Assembly (NCBI GenBank): GCA_014380605.1
Contig: JACMJO010000525.1
Coordinates: 1 to 20,336 of the forward strand
Source of the DNA: Fimbriimonadaceae bacterium
GTDB lineage: Bacteria; Armatimonadota; Fimbriimonadia; Fimbriimonadales; Fimbriimonadaceae
Direction of reading: 5' to 3'
DNA: 20,336 bases
The notes under the pieces are model-generated. The model saw nothing but the letters and a program-made list of their open reading frames with translations. It was not told the DNA's origin and ran no database searches. Within the stretch, counting starts at the first letter, position 1; each line of letters starts with the position of its first letter. Shown here one piece after another: positions 10,101 to 16,286 of the stretch. The translations under genes were made by a program, and so were the position numbers.

Positions 10101-10929
10101 GGCGACAACTTATACGCACGATGAGATAGGCAACTTGGTCAGTAAATTCGACGACGAAGATCTGGGTCTGATTTACGCTTATGATGGTGCTAGCCAGAGA
10201 ACTAAGCTAACGGATCCGGACGGAGGTGTTCGCACATTCGTTTATGACTCAGACGGAAGGACGACCCTGTTCCAAGACCCCACTGGTGCCCGGATGACCT
10301 TCCAATACGATCCTGTCGGACGCAAGACAACGGTCATGCGATCTTCAGAGACGGACCAGTATTGGCTCTACGATGAAGCATCGCAGATCAAATCAATTCG
10401 CGACCTCAATGTAGGTAGTCCTCAGGATAATCAAGCGTTTACTTACACATACGACCCGGCTGGGAATCGTGTGGTGATCCTAGATTCGGAGGGGTGGCAC
10501 CTAACGTATGTGTATGATGAAAAAGGACGCTTGCTCAATGAGTTGAAGTCTGGTGGTCAACCGCACAGGTACACCTACGCTTACGACCCGTGTGACAACC
10601 GGCTTTGTTCGGGAGAGCACGTGAGTGGCCAAGTTGTTAGCTACGGTTATGATCCCGCTAACCGCGTCATCACGGAAGTCCAGTCGGCAGGGATAACCAC
10701 GTTTGCATACGACCTTAATGGCAATATGATACTAGTGTCAACCCCGTCCAGTTTGCCAACAACTATGGTCTATGACTTCGAAAACCGGCTGCACGTCCGG
10801 AGAGTAGCCAATGTTAACACGTACCTTTACGATGGTGACGGGCTTAAGCGCGTCGAGATCACCAGCATTCCCACAAGGGAAACGATCGTCTGGGATGGCT
10901 CTGACTACCTCCAGTGGCGAGTGGATTGA
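7147..10929 (+). CDS. Rhs/YD-repeat shell protein lacking its C-terminal core domain
   Basis: A protein of about 1260 residues. After a short N-terminal region (DLVMDFFYSSIT, a typical Rhs entry strand) come dozens of YD repeats such as TYIYDGFGNRI, to the C-terminal end WDGSDYLQWRVD. By family, YD repeats wrap into a beta-cage that encloses a toxic C-terminal tip. The usual Rhs core-associated domain and tip are absent from this chain: a TGA ends it, and the core domain restarts 6 bases later in the same frame as a new ATG gene. ATG 7147 overlaps the Hint stop; GTG 7138 and ATG 7156 are alternatives. No signal peptide, membrane segment, PAAR or VgrG-binding motif is visible. Cysteines are rare (5). 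It is probably one operon with its neighbours. Whether it acts with the downstream tips in trans is inference. Confidence 0.92.
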   Translation: MHEMNDRTDNREGGLFRYGIDIDPERQHPYRPMPDPKTGYLVIDPEIFLKAKGVDLVMDFFYSSITDELTRYGIGRSASPRAFVDVKGPSYVGELIVTRGDLTSYLWRSWQNTITDGLRTTFDIDVSTGETVETFPDGMELHYKYKAFDEPFGTWTRYYLSEVIDPSTIIHSFTYDSSGAIAPEDPTRLKTIEVHGGKKVTFGYTAGSHTYGTGFKVSLVSYIEDFASRRWTFQYDNNDYLTTLISALGCTTKFVYGFAGSPATVVHAIEDPRGYVTTYFYDSYRRVVSMVAGSAVWTWVHSAGQSVMEIPSGARTTYIYDVDGNLTTQIYPEGFTSTMAYDNRVKIRETRPSGTVYNAKLNSKWLTSVSYDPLGNATSYVYDSSFNLVSMLYADGGTQHFSYLPDATERLLRKSIDPLGRTTTFGYLSGLLRTVTDPRGLTTTYIYDGFGNRIRTEASDGTIVTNVYDVLGRTIEQLDQLGRSSYFAYDAGDHVISVTNAEGEMTRYIYDGCLLQAVVDPMGFRTTNTYGRFEKLATTMDPLGRVTSFEYDNTGFLRAVIDPQGNRATTVYNPAKQKIAEIDQLGFATSFVYDNSARLSAVQDARGNRTTNVYNARDLIAVKDALSFATSFHYDSKGRRIGTETPLGNRTSSVYDLANQQTAQEDALGYKTSFTYDEAGNNTVVRDALNQLTTHVYETLSNRLKAVVDANGARSTNVYDLTGQQIAFVDARGYITSTGYDAVGRPITIQDARGFITTLEYDADGRQVRTEDPLGRLSEVIYDAAGQVIANITPLGNRWTNVYDNTGRTIASEDPLGNRATNIYDRKSQLIVSQNPLGYSTSFAYDGVGNQIQAQDARGYRTSAVYDAKNRVLAQVDQLSFRITNTYDADDNLIEILDPRNGRTTMAYSKRAEMQRLVNQLSLCTTYLYDALARVESRQFPRGDVTTYHYDPTGRQSEQIYMDGSSVAWVYDLVGNRVVMIDPIGATTYTHDEIGNLVSKFDDEDLGLIYAYDGASQRTKLTDPDGGVRTFVYDSDGRTTLFQDPTGARMTFQYDPVGRKTTVMRSSETDQYWLYDEASQIKSIRDLNVGSPQDNQAFTYTYDPAGNRVVILDSEGWHLTYVYDEKGRLLNELKSGGQPHRYTYAYDPCDNRLCSGEHVSGQVVSYGYDPANRVITEVQSAGITTFAYDLNGNMILVSTPSSLPTTMVYDFENRLHVRRVANVNTYLYDGDGLKRVEITSIPTRETIVWDGSDYLQWRVD
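7660..10850 (+). repeat. YD-repeat array inside the Rhs shell
   Basis: Degenerate repeats of roughly 21 codons each contain a YD or YN core. Through about 8800-9950 two flavours alternate: one with TSFxYD and one with NRxTNVYD, so the real period there is a pair of about 42 residues. The pattern implies growth by duplication of a two-repeat unit. Confidence 0.8.
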
Positions 10930-10938
10930 GAGCTAATG
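10927..10938 (+). other. In-frame TGA and restart ATG splitting shell from core-tip
   Basis: The shell stop TGA (10927-10929) is followed by GAG CTA and then ATG (10936) in the same reading frame. Termination-reinitiation, or a short GAGAG ribosome site, could start the next protein. The equivalent TGA GAG ATG occurs at 12529-12537 before cassette 2, so this is not a one-off error in a single copy. Confidence 0.85.
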
Positions 10939-11301
10939 GGTGTAACGAACTATTACTCGGTTGATGGAGAGATGGTTGGGGACTACGATGGCGTGGACCA
11001 CCGGGACTACCTTCGCGATGCTGTTGGTAGCGTAACGCGGATCACCGAGGGGACGACGAACAGGTACAAGCCCTTCGGCCAAGATCGAGTGGTTGACCTT
11101 CACCTTCCTCGTCCTCGCTTCGGTTGGATCGGCGTCTATGGCTATGAGGCCACCTATCTGAGCTATTCCCACCACTACGTGAAGGCAAGGCACTATGAGC
11201 CCAATATCGGCCGTTGGACCACGGTTGACCCCCTCTGGCCAAGCGAACCCGCCTACACCTATGTAGGAAACAACCCCACCAACTGGATCGACCCGACAGG
11301 A
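10936..11301 (+). repeat. Core-domain repeat, copy 1
   Basis: This is the first of four 366-bp direct repeats that encode the 122-residue Rhs core domain. It ends exactly at the DPTG codon, beyond which the sequence is unrelated to the other copies. It differs from copy 2 at 9 residues, from copy 3 at 11 and from copy 4 at 15. The first 77 bases are identical to copy 2. Confidence 0.95.
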
Positions 11302-11874
11302 ACTTGGCCAAGTACTGCCCCTCCCCCACCGTTTGGAGTTCAGTTTATTAAGTGTTCAACGTCCCTGCAATGGGCGGTGTATTCCCTATGTAGAGCTATT
11401 GAGAATATGACTAACGCCCAGCAAGCGGCTATCAATCGTTGCATTGGACGAGCGGCAAGAGCTCGGGGTAGAGCCTGCCCTTACCTAACAGATGATAGAC
11501 TTAACTGTCTGCAGCAATTCTGTGGCGGATCTGGCGTCATCGATTGTAGCGTGGTAGGGACTACCTGGGCTGGAATGGCTCCCGGTTACTTTGGCCCAAG
11601 GAATAGTCCCACATGTCAGTCTCCGTATATTCTTATTGACAAGAATTATGGTGACCAAGCGACGTTTGATGCCGAGACCAAAGCATCTATGTATGTCGTT
11701 ATCCATGAAATTGCACACACGTGCGGAGTGGATCACGTCATCGGGCAAATCCCAGGCAAGCCCGGAAAAATTCACTACGCTGATAAATCATGTAATAACG
11801 TTTGGGTTTGTTGCATAAACAATGTACTCCTTAAGGGTGGTAAAGGGGATGACTGTGCTAAATCAATTAAATAA
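10936..11874 (+). CDS. Cassette 1: Rhs core domain fused to a metzincin-like metallopeptidase tip
   Basis: A 312-residue protein. Residues 1-122 are the Rhs core-associated domain (LRDAVGSVTRI, PFGQDR, RHYEPNIGRW, VDPLWP, GNNPTNWIDPTG). Arg93, Asp98 and Asp119 match the conserved residues linked to self-cleavage in Rhs/TcC proteins. After a sharp junction and a Pro-rich linker, residues 123-312 form a cysteine-rich tip (13 Cys) with HEIAHTCGVDH at 257-267. That is an exact HExxHxxGxxH zinc signature of metzincin-type peptidases. By family His257, His261 and His267 would bind zinc and Glu258 would be catalytic. Its 3' end overlaps the next gene, a likely immunity partner, by 26 bases. The target is unknown. 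It lacks its own secretion signal. Confidence 0.85.
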   Translation: MGVTNYYSVDGEMVGDYDGVDHRDYLRDAVGSVTRITEGTTNRYKPFGQDRVVDLHLPRPRFGWIGVYGYEATYLSYSHHYVKARHYEPNIGRWTTVDPLWPSEPAYTYVGNNPTNWIDPTGTWPSTAPPPPFGVQFIKCSTSLQWAVYSLCRAIENMTNAQQAAINRCIGRAARARGRACPYLTDDRLNCLQQFCGGSGVIDCSVVGTTWAGMAPGYFGPRNSPTCQSPYILIDKNYGDQATFDAETKASMYVVIHEIAHTCGVDHVIGQIPGKPGKIHYADKSCNNVWVCCINNVLLKGGKGDDCAKSIK

Positions 11875-12409
11875 GAAGGTATTACTGGTCTTCATTTTTG
11901 GCGTAGGCTGTTTGTTGGCTGCATCTGCAAAGCCAAACGACCAGAAGGAAGGCTCTAGCTCGAAGATTGATCTGAGATTGACCGCAGCTACGAAGAAATG
12001 GGCACGTGTTGGTCAGAAGATTGAGATTAGGCTTACTTTGACCAATTCTGGAACTAGACCATATTTGGTTTGTTGGCACCCCAGCCTGGTTTCGCTCTAT
12101 GAGAGTCCCCTGACGAAAAGGCCAGGTGTTACTCTAATCGACAAGATTGCTTATAAGGAGATTTCGACGGATAGCCTTATCATCTTGCAACCGAATCGGT
12201 CCATGTCCTTGGTCGTAGAGAGAGTAGTACCTGATGGTTTGAATCCGAAGAAGTATTCCTTTAGGAGCACTCACGGTCCGCTTGATATAGGGCGCGCACC
12301 CCAACCTGTCAGAGCGAAAGCTCTATCAATGCTTAGATCCTCAAAGGCAGTAAACGCTTTTCAGCGAACGCTCACGTCGGGAGCATTTGCTATCGAGATT
12401 TCTGAATAA
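11849..12409 (+). CDS. Cassette 1 partner: exported Ig/BsuPI-like protein, putative immunity
   Basis: About 186 residues from the ATG at 11849, which follows AAAGGGG. An in-frame upstream start at 11822 would put extra residues before the signal and is less likely. The N-terminus has Lys residues, a hydrophobic core (VLLVFIFGVGCLLA) and an ASA cleavage site before KPND, so Sec export is expected. The mature part has a strand pattern (VGQKIEIRLTLTNSG, LQPNRSMSLVVE) like Ig-type beta-sandwiches, including the BsuPI proteinase-inhibitor family. It overlaps the metallopeptidase-tip gene by 26 bases, the place of an immunity gene. A protease-inhibiting immunity role is inference. The fold assignment is by pattern only. 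Confidence 0.7.
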   Translation: MTVLNQLNKKVLLVFIFGVGCLLAASAKPNDQKEGSSSKIDLRLTAATKKWARVGQKIEIRLTLTNSGTRPYLVCWHPSLVSLYESPLTKRPGVTLIDKIAYKEISTDSLIILQPNRSMSLVVERVVPDGLNPKKYSFRSTHGPLDIGRAPQPVRAKALSMLRSSKAVNAFQRTLTSGAFAIEISE

Positions 12410-12423
12410 CCTGCATGTTCACT

Positions 12424-12531
12424 TTTGAATGGCGACAAACACTGCATGTGAAAGATCAAGGCTGTGTAGGTATTAAACGAGTCACCATTGTATGGGATAG
12501 AGTGAACTGCCTCCAGTGGCGAGTGAATTGA
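12424..12531 (+). pseudogene. Degraded copy of the Rhs shell 3' end, retaining its TGA
   Basis: Read in the frame of the following cassette, these 36 codons give FEWRQTLHVK, then GIKRVTIVWD and CLQWRVN, then TGA. The shell ends FENRLHVRR, GLKRVEI, ETIVWDGSDYLQWRVD, then TGA. Order and frame agree, with internal deletions. In the last 51 bases through TGA GAG about 40 positions match. It has no start of its own and is a relic, not a gene. Confidence 0.8.
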
Positions 12532-12534
12532 GAG

Positions 12535-12900
12535 ATGGGTGTAACGAACTATTACTCGGTTGATGGAGAGATGGTTGGGGACTACGATGGCGTGGACCAC
12601 CGGGACTACCTGCGCGACGCAGTTGGGAGCGTAACCCGTATCACGGGGGGCACGACCCAGAGGTATATGCCCTTCGGCCAAGATCGAGTGGTTGACCTTC
12701 ACCTTCCTCGTCCTCGGTTTGGTTGGATCGGCGTCTATGGGTACGAGGCCACCTACCTTCGCTATTCCCACCACTACGTAAAGACCAGGCACTACGACCC
12801 CAACATCGCTCGTTGGACCACGGTTGACCCCCTCTGGCCATCTGAGCCCGCCTACACCTATGCGGGAAACAACCCAACTAACTGGATCGATCCGAGCGGG
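12535..12900 (+). repeat. Core-domain repeat, copy 2
   Basis: The second of the four 366-bp core repeats. It ends exactly at the DPSG codons. It is closest to copy 3, with 5 residue differences in 122. A run of about 48 bases around 12670-12717 is identical in copies 1, 2 and 3. Confidence 0.95.
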
Positions 12901-13596
12901 CAGAAAGCGACTTTCCCGCCGGGAAGCACTTGTAGTGGAGATGCTTCAAAGCTAAATGATTGTTGCGACAAGACAAGAAAGTTCCTCATGCCAAATGGAA
13001 CTTTGGATCGAGTTGTGGCAACTAGGATCGCCAAATGCGTTGCGCAAGCTTTTAAGGGCAGTGAAGTTACGACCTTACTGATTTTGAACCATCTTGGGAA
13101 CATGTGTAACAACGACAAGTCTCCAAACGTCTGTGTTTTTTGTGCAAGCGGAACCGGCAGGCCAGTTCTTGGACTTCCAAGTTCATGCACGGTGAACTGT
13201 CAGAGCAATGCAATGACGATCGTACCCCTACCCACTCAGGAGGCTCCCTGGATTCCAATCTGGAATCCGGATGCCTGTCAGAGATTTAATCCAAGAGGAA
13301 AGTGCGTCGATGATCTGAGAAACCTTGGATGCTCGGCCGTCCTTGCCTTCTGTTACGATGTAGGGAAGGCTAATAACCCTAGCTATTGTTCCTCCTACAT
13401 GCACGAGCTCATCCATACCGGGCACATTGCCGGGTCCAAATCACATAACAAGGGGAGTGCAAGCGCGGACTACGTTTACGCTATAGAATGTTGCCTTTGC
13501 CAAGCGATGAACTTGCCAGCACCCAATCGACCAAAAGAGATAAATCCCGCTTGTGAGAGCGCGTGTTTATTCTTCTTTCCTAAACTCAAATACTGA
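12535..13596 (+). CDS. Cassette 2: Rhs core domain fused to an HExxH metallopeptidase-like tip
   Basis: A 353-residue protein. Residues 1-122 are the Rhs core domain. Residues 123-353 form a very cysteine-rich tip (19 Cys in 231) that opens QKATFPPGSTC. HELIHTGHIAG at 290-300 has the zinc-peptidase HExxH core (His290, Glu291, His294). The following spacing differs from the HExxHxxGxxH of cassettes 1 and 3, so the third ligand is uncertain; His297 or a later residue in SKSHNKGSASADY are candidates. The ATG follows TGA GAG in the same frame. The stop TGA overlaps the next ATG by one base, implying translational coupling. The tip resembles nothing I can name beyond the motif. Confidence 0.82.
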   Translation: MGVTNYYSVDGEMVGDYDGVDHRDYLRDAVGSVTRITGGTTQRYMPFGQDRVVDLHLPRPRFGWIGVYGYEATYLRYSHHYVKTRHYDPNIARWTTVDPLWPSEPAYTYAGNNPTNWIDPSGQKATFPPGSTCSGDASKLNDCCDKTRKFLMPNGTLDRVVATRIAKCVAQAFKGSEVTTLLILNHLGNMCNNDKSPNVCVFCASGTGRPVLGLPSSCTVNCQSNAMTIVPLPTQEAPWIPIWNPDACQRFNPRGKCVDDLRNLGCSAVLAFCYDVGKANNPSYCSSYMHELIHTGHIAGSKSHNKGSASADYVYAIECCLCQAMNLPAPNRPKEINPACESACLFFFPKLKY

Positions 13597-14522
13597 TGAA
13601 TCTCCTATGTCTTGCCTTGGTATGCCACCGCGCTAACCTAGAGCCGGGCTCGCCTAAAGTTGTGGTGTTGACCAACCAAAACTCGCTATGCGTGTCGGCA
13701 AAAGAGACTGTTTACTTTCAGGGCATCGACGAAAAGCCTGTTTTCCGCCTGAGCAAGATAGGCGCAGCCGAACCTCTGTTTAGGACGGATGCAACTCTTT
13801 GCGGCACAAGTTCAACGTTCGCGCCGTTGCAGTTGACGAGAGACACGCGGGAGTTGATCGATGGTAAGGGCCGTACCCTATTTCGCAAGATACCTGGAGA
13901 CTTCCTCCCAATTATCAGAGGGAGCTTTGTCCTCGCTCACAAGGAACGAACTCTACTGGCTTCCGTTATCCCCGGTGCATTCAAAGAGGTCGCTTCGCTA
14001 GGGTTCAGAGATACCTTTACTTTGAGTTCATCCGGCTCAGTGTATGTCCTTCGTGCTGAACCGCGCAGCACGCGCCTAGAAATCTATGGGAGATCACAGG
14101 GCAGATGGCTCCGTACGTTGGTTAAGGCTGTGGTGGCAGGTAATACTCCCATCATGGCAATCACGCCTGGTTCTCAAAGCCTCGCTTATGAGAGTGGATA
14201 CATTGCGTTTATTTCTGGACCGCCTACGTTGTCCAAGGAGGAACAATCCCGAGCATTTGTCCTGAACCCTGAACTCAAGGGTAGACCAGACCATTCGCCT
14301 ATCAGCCGAAGCATATGGTTGGCCAGTGTGTCCACCGGGAAGGCCAGGTGTCTTGTGACCATCCAATACTATCTCAGCGATTTCCCGCCCCAAGATTTCT
14401 TCCTTCAAGACGAGCCAGGGGATCGACACCGTCTAGCGTTCTTAGGGCGCGATAGGTTGATCGTTGCAGTTTTCGGAAAGTTGTTGAGCATCGACTTATC
14501 GGGAGCAATGTCAAGAGCATAG
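13596..14522 (+). CDS. Cassette 2 partner: unknown beta-rich protein, putative immunity
   Basis: A 308-residue protein whose ATG overlaps the cassette 2 stop (TGATG). The first 12 residues (MNLLCLALVCHR) are hydrophobic and could be a short or atypical export signal, but they lack the usual N-terminal positive charge. The rest is a series of short beta-strand-like segments with repeated glycine turns (ELIDGKGRTLF, IAFISGP, LAFLGRDRLIVAVFGKLLSIDLSG), consistent with a beta-propeller-like fold. No catalytic motif is visible. By position it is the immunity candidate for the cassette 2 tip. No family is recognised. Confidence 0.7.
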   Translation: MNLLCLALVCHRANLEPGSPKVVVLTNQNSLCVSAKETVYFQGIDEKPVFRLSKIGAAEPLFRTDATLCGTSSTFAPLQLTRDTRELIDGKGRTLFRKIPGDFLPIIRGSFVLAHKERTLLASVIPGAFKEVASLGFRDTFTLSSSGSVYVLRAEPRSTRLEIYGRSQGRWLRTLVKAVVAGNTPIMAITPGSQSLAYESGYIAFISGPPTLSKEEQSRAFVLNPELKGRPDHSPISRSIWLASVSTGKARCLVTIQYYLSDFPPQDFFLQDEPGDRHRLAFLGRDRLIVAVFGKLLSIDLSGAMSRA

Positions 14523-14528
14523 GAAGCC

Positions 14529-14894
14529 ATGGGAGTAACGAACTACTATTCGGTTGATGGTGAGATGGTTGGCGACTACGATGGCGTGGACCACCGGGAC
14601 TACCTTCGCGACGCTATTGGGAGCGTAACCCGTATCACGGGGGGCACGGCCCAGAGGTACAAGCCCTTCGGCCAAGATCGAGTGGTTGACCTTCACCTTC
14701 CTCGTCCTCGGTTTGGTTGGATCGGCGTCTATGGGTACGAAGCCACTTACCTCTGGTATTCCCACCACTACGTAAAGACCAGGCACTACGACCCCAACAT
14801 TGCCCGTTGGACCACCGTTGACCCTCTCTGGCCAAGCGAGCCTGCCTATTCCTATGCAGGCAACAACCCAACTAATTGGATCGATCCAAGTGGG
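14529..14894 (+). repeat. Core-domain repeat, copy 3
   Basis: The third of the four 366-bp core repeats, with a sharp end at the DPSG codons. It is nearly identical to copy 2 in protein and shares long identical DNA runs with it. Unlike copies 2 and 4, no shell relic precedes it: the preceding gene runs to within 6 bases. Confidence 0.95.
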
Positions 14895-15401
14895 AAATAC
14901 TGGATAATTATTGACAAGAGCTGTCTTGGTCACTCAAACCCATCAAACAAGAAAACTGATAAAGAACGGATTTTTTCTATGCTAGTGAACTACTTAGGTG
15001 GTGGTGCAAGTAGTGGTGTCTATCCCAATTGGGACTGTCTCTTGCGATGCTTGGATGATGTTGCTCCCGACATTGCCAAGTGCTTAAGGAAACACCGAGA
15101 CGCGAAATCCGGCACTGCGACGGTTAAATTCATTTGCGGAAACACAAGTCTTTGCAGGTCGAATCCTAAAAGATGCGCCGTTGGCGTTCCAAGAAGCAAA
15201 ACCATTTACCTTTGCCCCAGGGCGTTCAAGGACCCTAAATGCTGGCCCTTGGACGACACTATCGCACACGAGTTAATGCACGAATGTGGGACGATTCACG
15301 GAAGCTACCATACTACCGATCGCGCTGCCCATGATTGCCTTCGGGGTTGTTGGAAGGATCCAACTTACGCGTGTAGCAACTCCGGCCTGAGGGTCGCTTA
15401 G
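14529..15401 (+). CDS. Cassette 3: Rhs core domain fused to a metzincin-like metallopeptidase tip
   Basis: A 290-residue protein. Residues 1-122 are the Rhs core domain, ending DPSG. Residues 123-290 form a cysteine-rich tip (13 Cys in 168) with HELMHECGTIH at 247-257. This is a second exact HExxHxxGxxH signature, followed by GSYHTTD. Around the motif the tip shares little with cassette 1 beyond HE..H.CG..H. AGGAAG just before the ATG is a good ribosome-binding site, unlike the other cassettes. The cassette starts 6 bases after the cassette 2 partner, and its stop is one base before the next ATG. Confidence 0.83.
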   Translation: MGVTNYYSVDGEMVGDYDGVDHRDYLRDAIGSVTRITGGTAQRYKPFGQDRVVDLHLPRPRFGWIGVYGYEATYLWYSHHYVKTRHYDPNIARWTTVDPLWPSEPAYSYAGNNPTNWIDPSGKYWIIIDKSCLGHSNPSNKKTDKERIFSMLVNYLGGGASSGVYPNWDCLLRCLDDVAPDIAKCLRKHRDAKSGTATVKFICGNTSLCRSNPKRCAVGVPRSKTIYLCPRAFKDPKCWPLDDTIAHELMHECGTIHGSYHTTDRAAHDCLRGCWKDPTYACSNSGLRVA

Positions 15402-15402
15402 T

Positions 15403-15879
15403 ATGTTAATTACGGTACGAACAGTTTCGTTGGTTTTACTGGTCTTTGGCGTTGCAAGTTGTAGGAGTCAAGAAGCCCCACCAAATGCTCTGACCCTCGA
15501 CGAGCACTTGAAACGCGGCAAGGATTTCTTCGCAGCATCGTTCGACGGTCTCACGGGTTCCGAAGCACCAGTTCCCAAGAAGCCTAAGATTGAGAAACTT
15601 GACCTTGCGGCTCTTGAGTATCAGGCCGCCCTGCTTAAGGAGCCTCAAAATGTGGATGCTTTGTTGGGTCTGTCGGCGTGTCTACAGCATCGGGGCGACT
15701 CGCATGAGGGGAAGAACAGGCAATTGCTTTATCGTAATGCCTTGTTTCTCCACCGCCAAGCGCTGTCCGAAGTAGATGGCAAACTTCGGCGGATAGTCGA
15801 ACAGGATATTGCCCGCATGGAAAAGATCATCTTCAACAAGTCGGCGTCAGGACGAGGTGAGATAATTCATCGCGGATGA
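15403..15879 (+). CDS. Cassette 3 partner: small lipoprotein with a TPR-like helix pair, putative immunity
   Basis: A 158-residue protein. The N-terminus has an Arg, a hydrophobic stretch (VSLVLLVFGVASC) and a lipobox-like VASC at residues 17-20, predicting lipid attachment and envelope anchoring. Residues about 67-130 contain an ALEYQAALLKEPQNVDALLGLSA segment split into TPR-like helices. Its ATG lies one base after the cassette 3 stop. Position and lipid anchor suggest an immunity protein facing the periplasm or cell surface. No specific family was recognised. Confidence 0.72.
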   Translation: MLITVRTVSLVLLVFGVASCRSQEAPPNALTLDEHLKRGKDFFAASFDGLTGSEAPVPKKPKIEKLDLAALEYQAALLKEPQNVDALLGLSACLQHRGDSHEGKNRQLLYRNALFLHRQALSEVDGKLRRIVEQDIARMEKIIFNKSASGRGEIIHRG

Positions 15880-15884
15880 CCCCT

Positions 15885-15920
15885 GAAACGATCACATTTT
15901 GAGCATAGATATTGAGAGCT
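15885..15920 (+). pseudogene. Probable short relic of the shell 3' end before cassette 4
   Basis: GAAACGATC (15885-15893) and ATTGAGAGCT (15911-15920) occur in the same order as in the shell end (GAAACGATC at about 10879, ATTGAGAGCT before ATG 10936). The intervening DNA is shortened. Compared with the shell junction one A is lost, so the TGA is out of frame here. The match is short, so it is only suggestive. Confidence 0.45.
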
Positions 15921-16286
15921 ATGGGTGTAACGAACTACTATTCGGTTGAGGGTGAGGTGGTTGGGGACTACGATGGTGTGGACCATCGAGACTACCTGCG
16001 CGACGCGGTGGGGAGCGTTACCCGCATCACGGGGGGTACAACGAACAGATACAAACCCTTTGGCGAAGATCGAGTGGTTGACCTTCACCTTCCCCGTCCT
16101 CGATTCGGTTGGATCGGCGTCTATGGCTACGAAGCTACTTATCTCCGCTATTCCCACCACTACGTAAGGACCAGGCACTACGACCCCAACATCGCTCGTT
16201 GGACCACCGTTGACCCACTGTGGCCGCAAGAGAGCGCCTACACCTATGTGAGAGGCAATCCCACCAACTGGACCGATCCTAGTGGA
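15921..16286 (+). repeat. Core-domain repeat, copy 4
   Basis: The fourth and most diverged 366-bp core repeat, differing from copy 1 at 15 of 122 residues. Several changes cluster at the end (QESAYTYVRGNPTNWTDPSG). The boundary with the tip is again immediately after DPSG. Confidence 0.95.

Noticed and set aside
7660..10850. Repeat array as CRISPR
   Set aside because: The repeats are degenerate, translate as YD repeats in one frame, and have no spacer pattern.
10927..10929. TGA as a recoded or selenocysteine codon
   Set aside because: TGA clearly ends other genes here (6516, 7154, 13596). No supporting stem-loop was seen, and an ATG follows within 6 bases, so restart is simpler.
10936..16286. 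Core repeats as insertion sequences or a mobile element
   Set aside because: They encode a recognisable Rhs core domain. No transposase, terminal inverted repeats or target duplications were seen.
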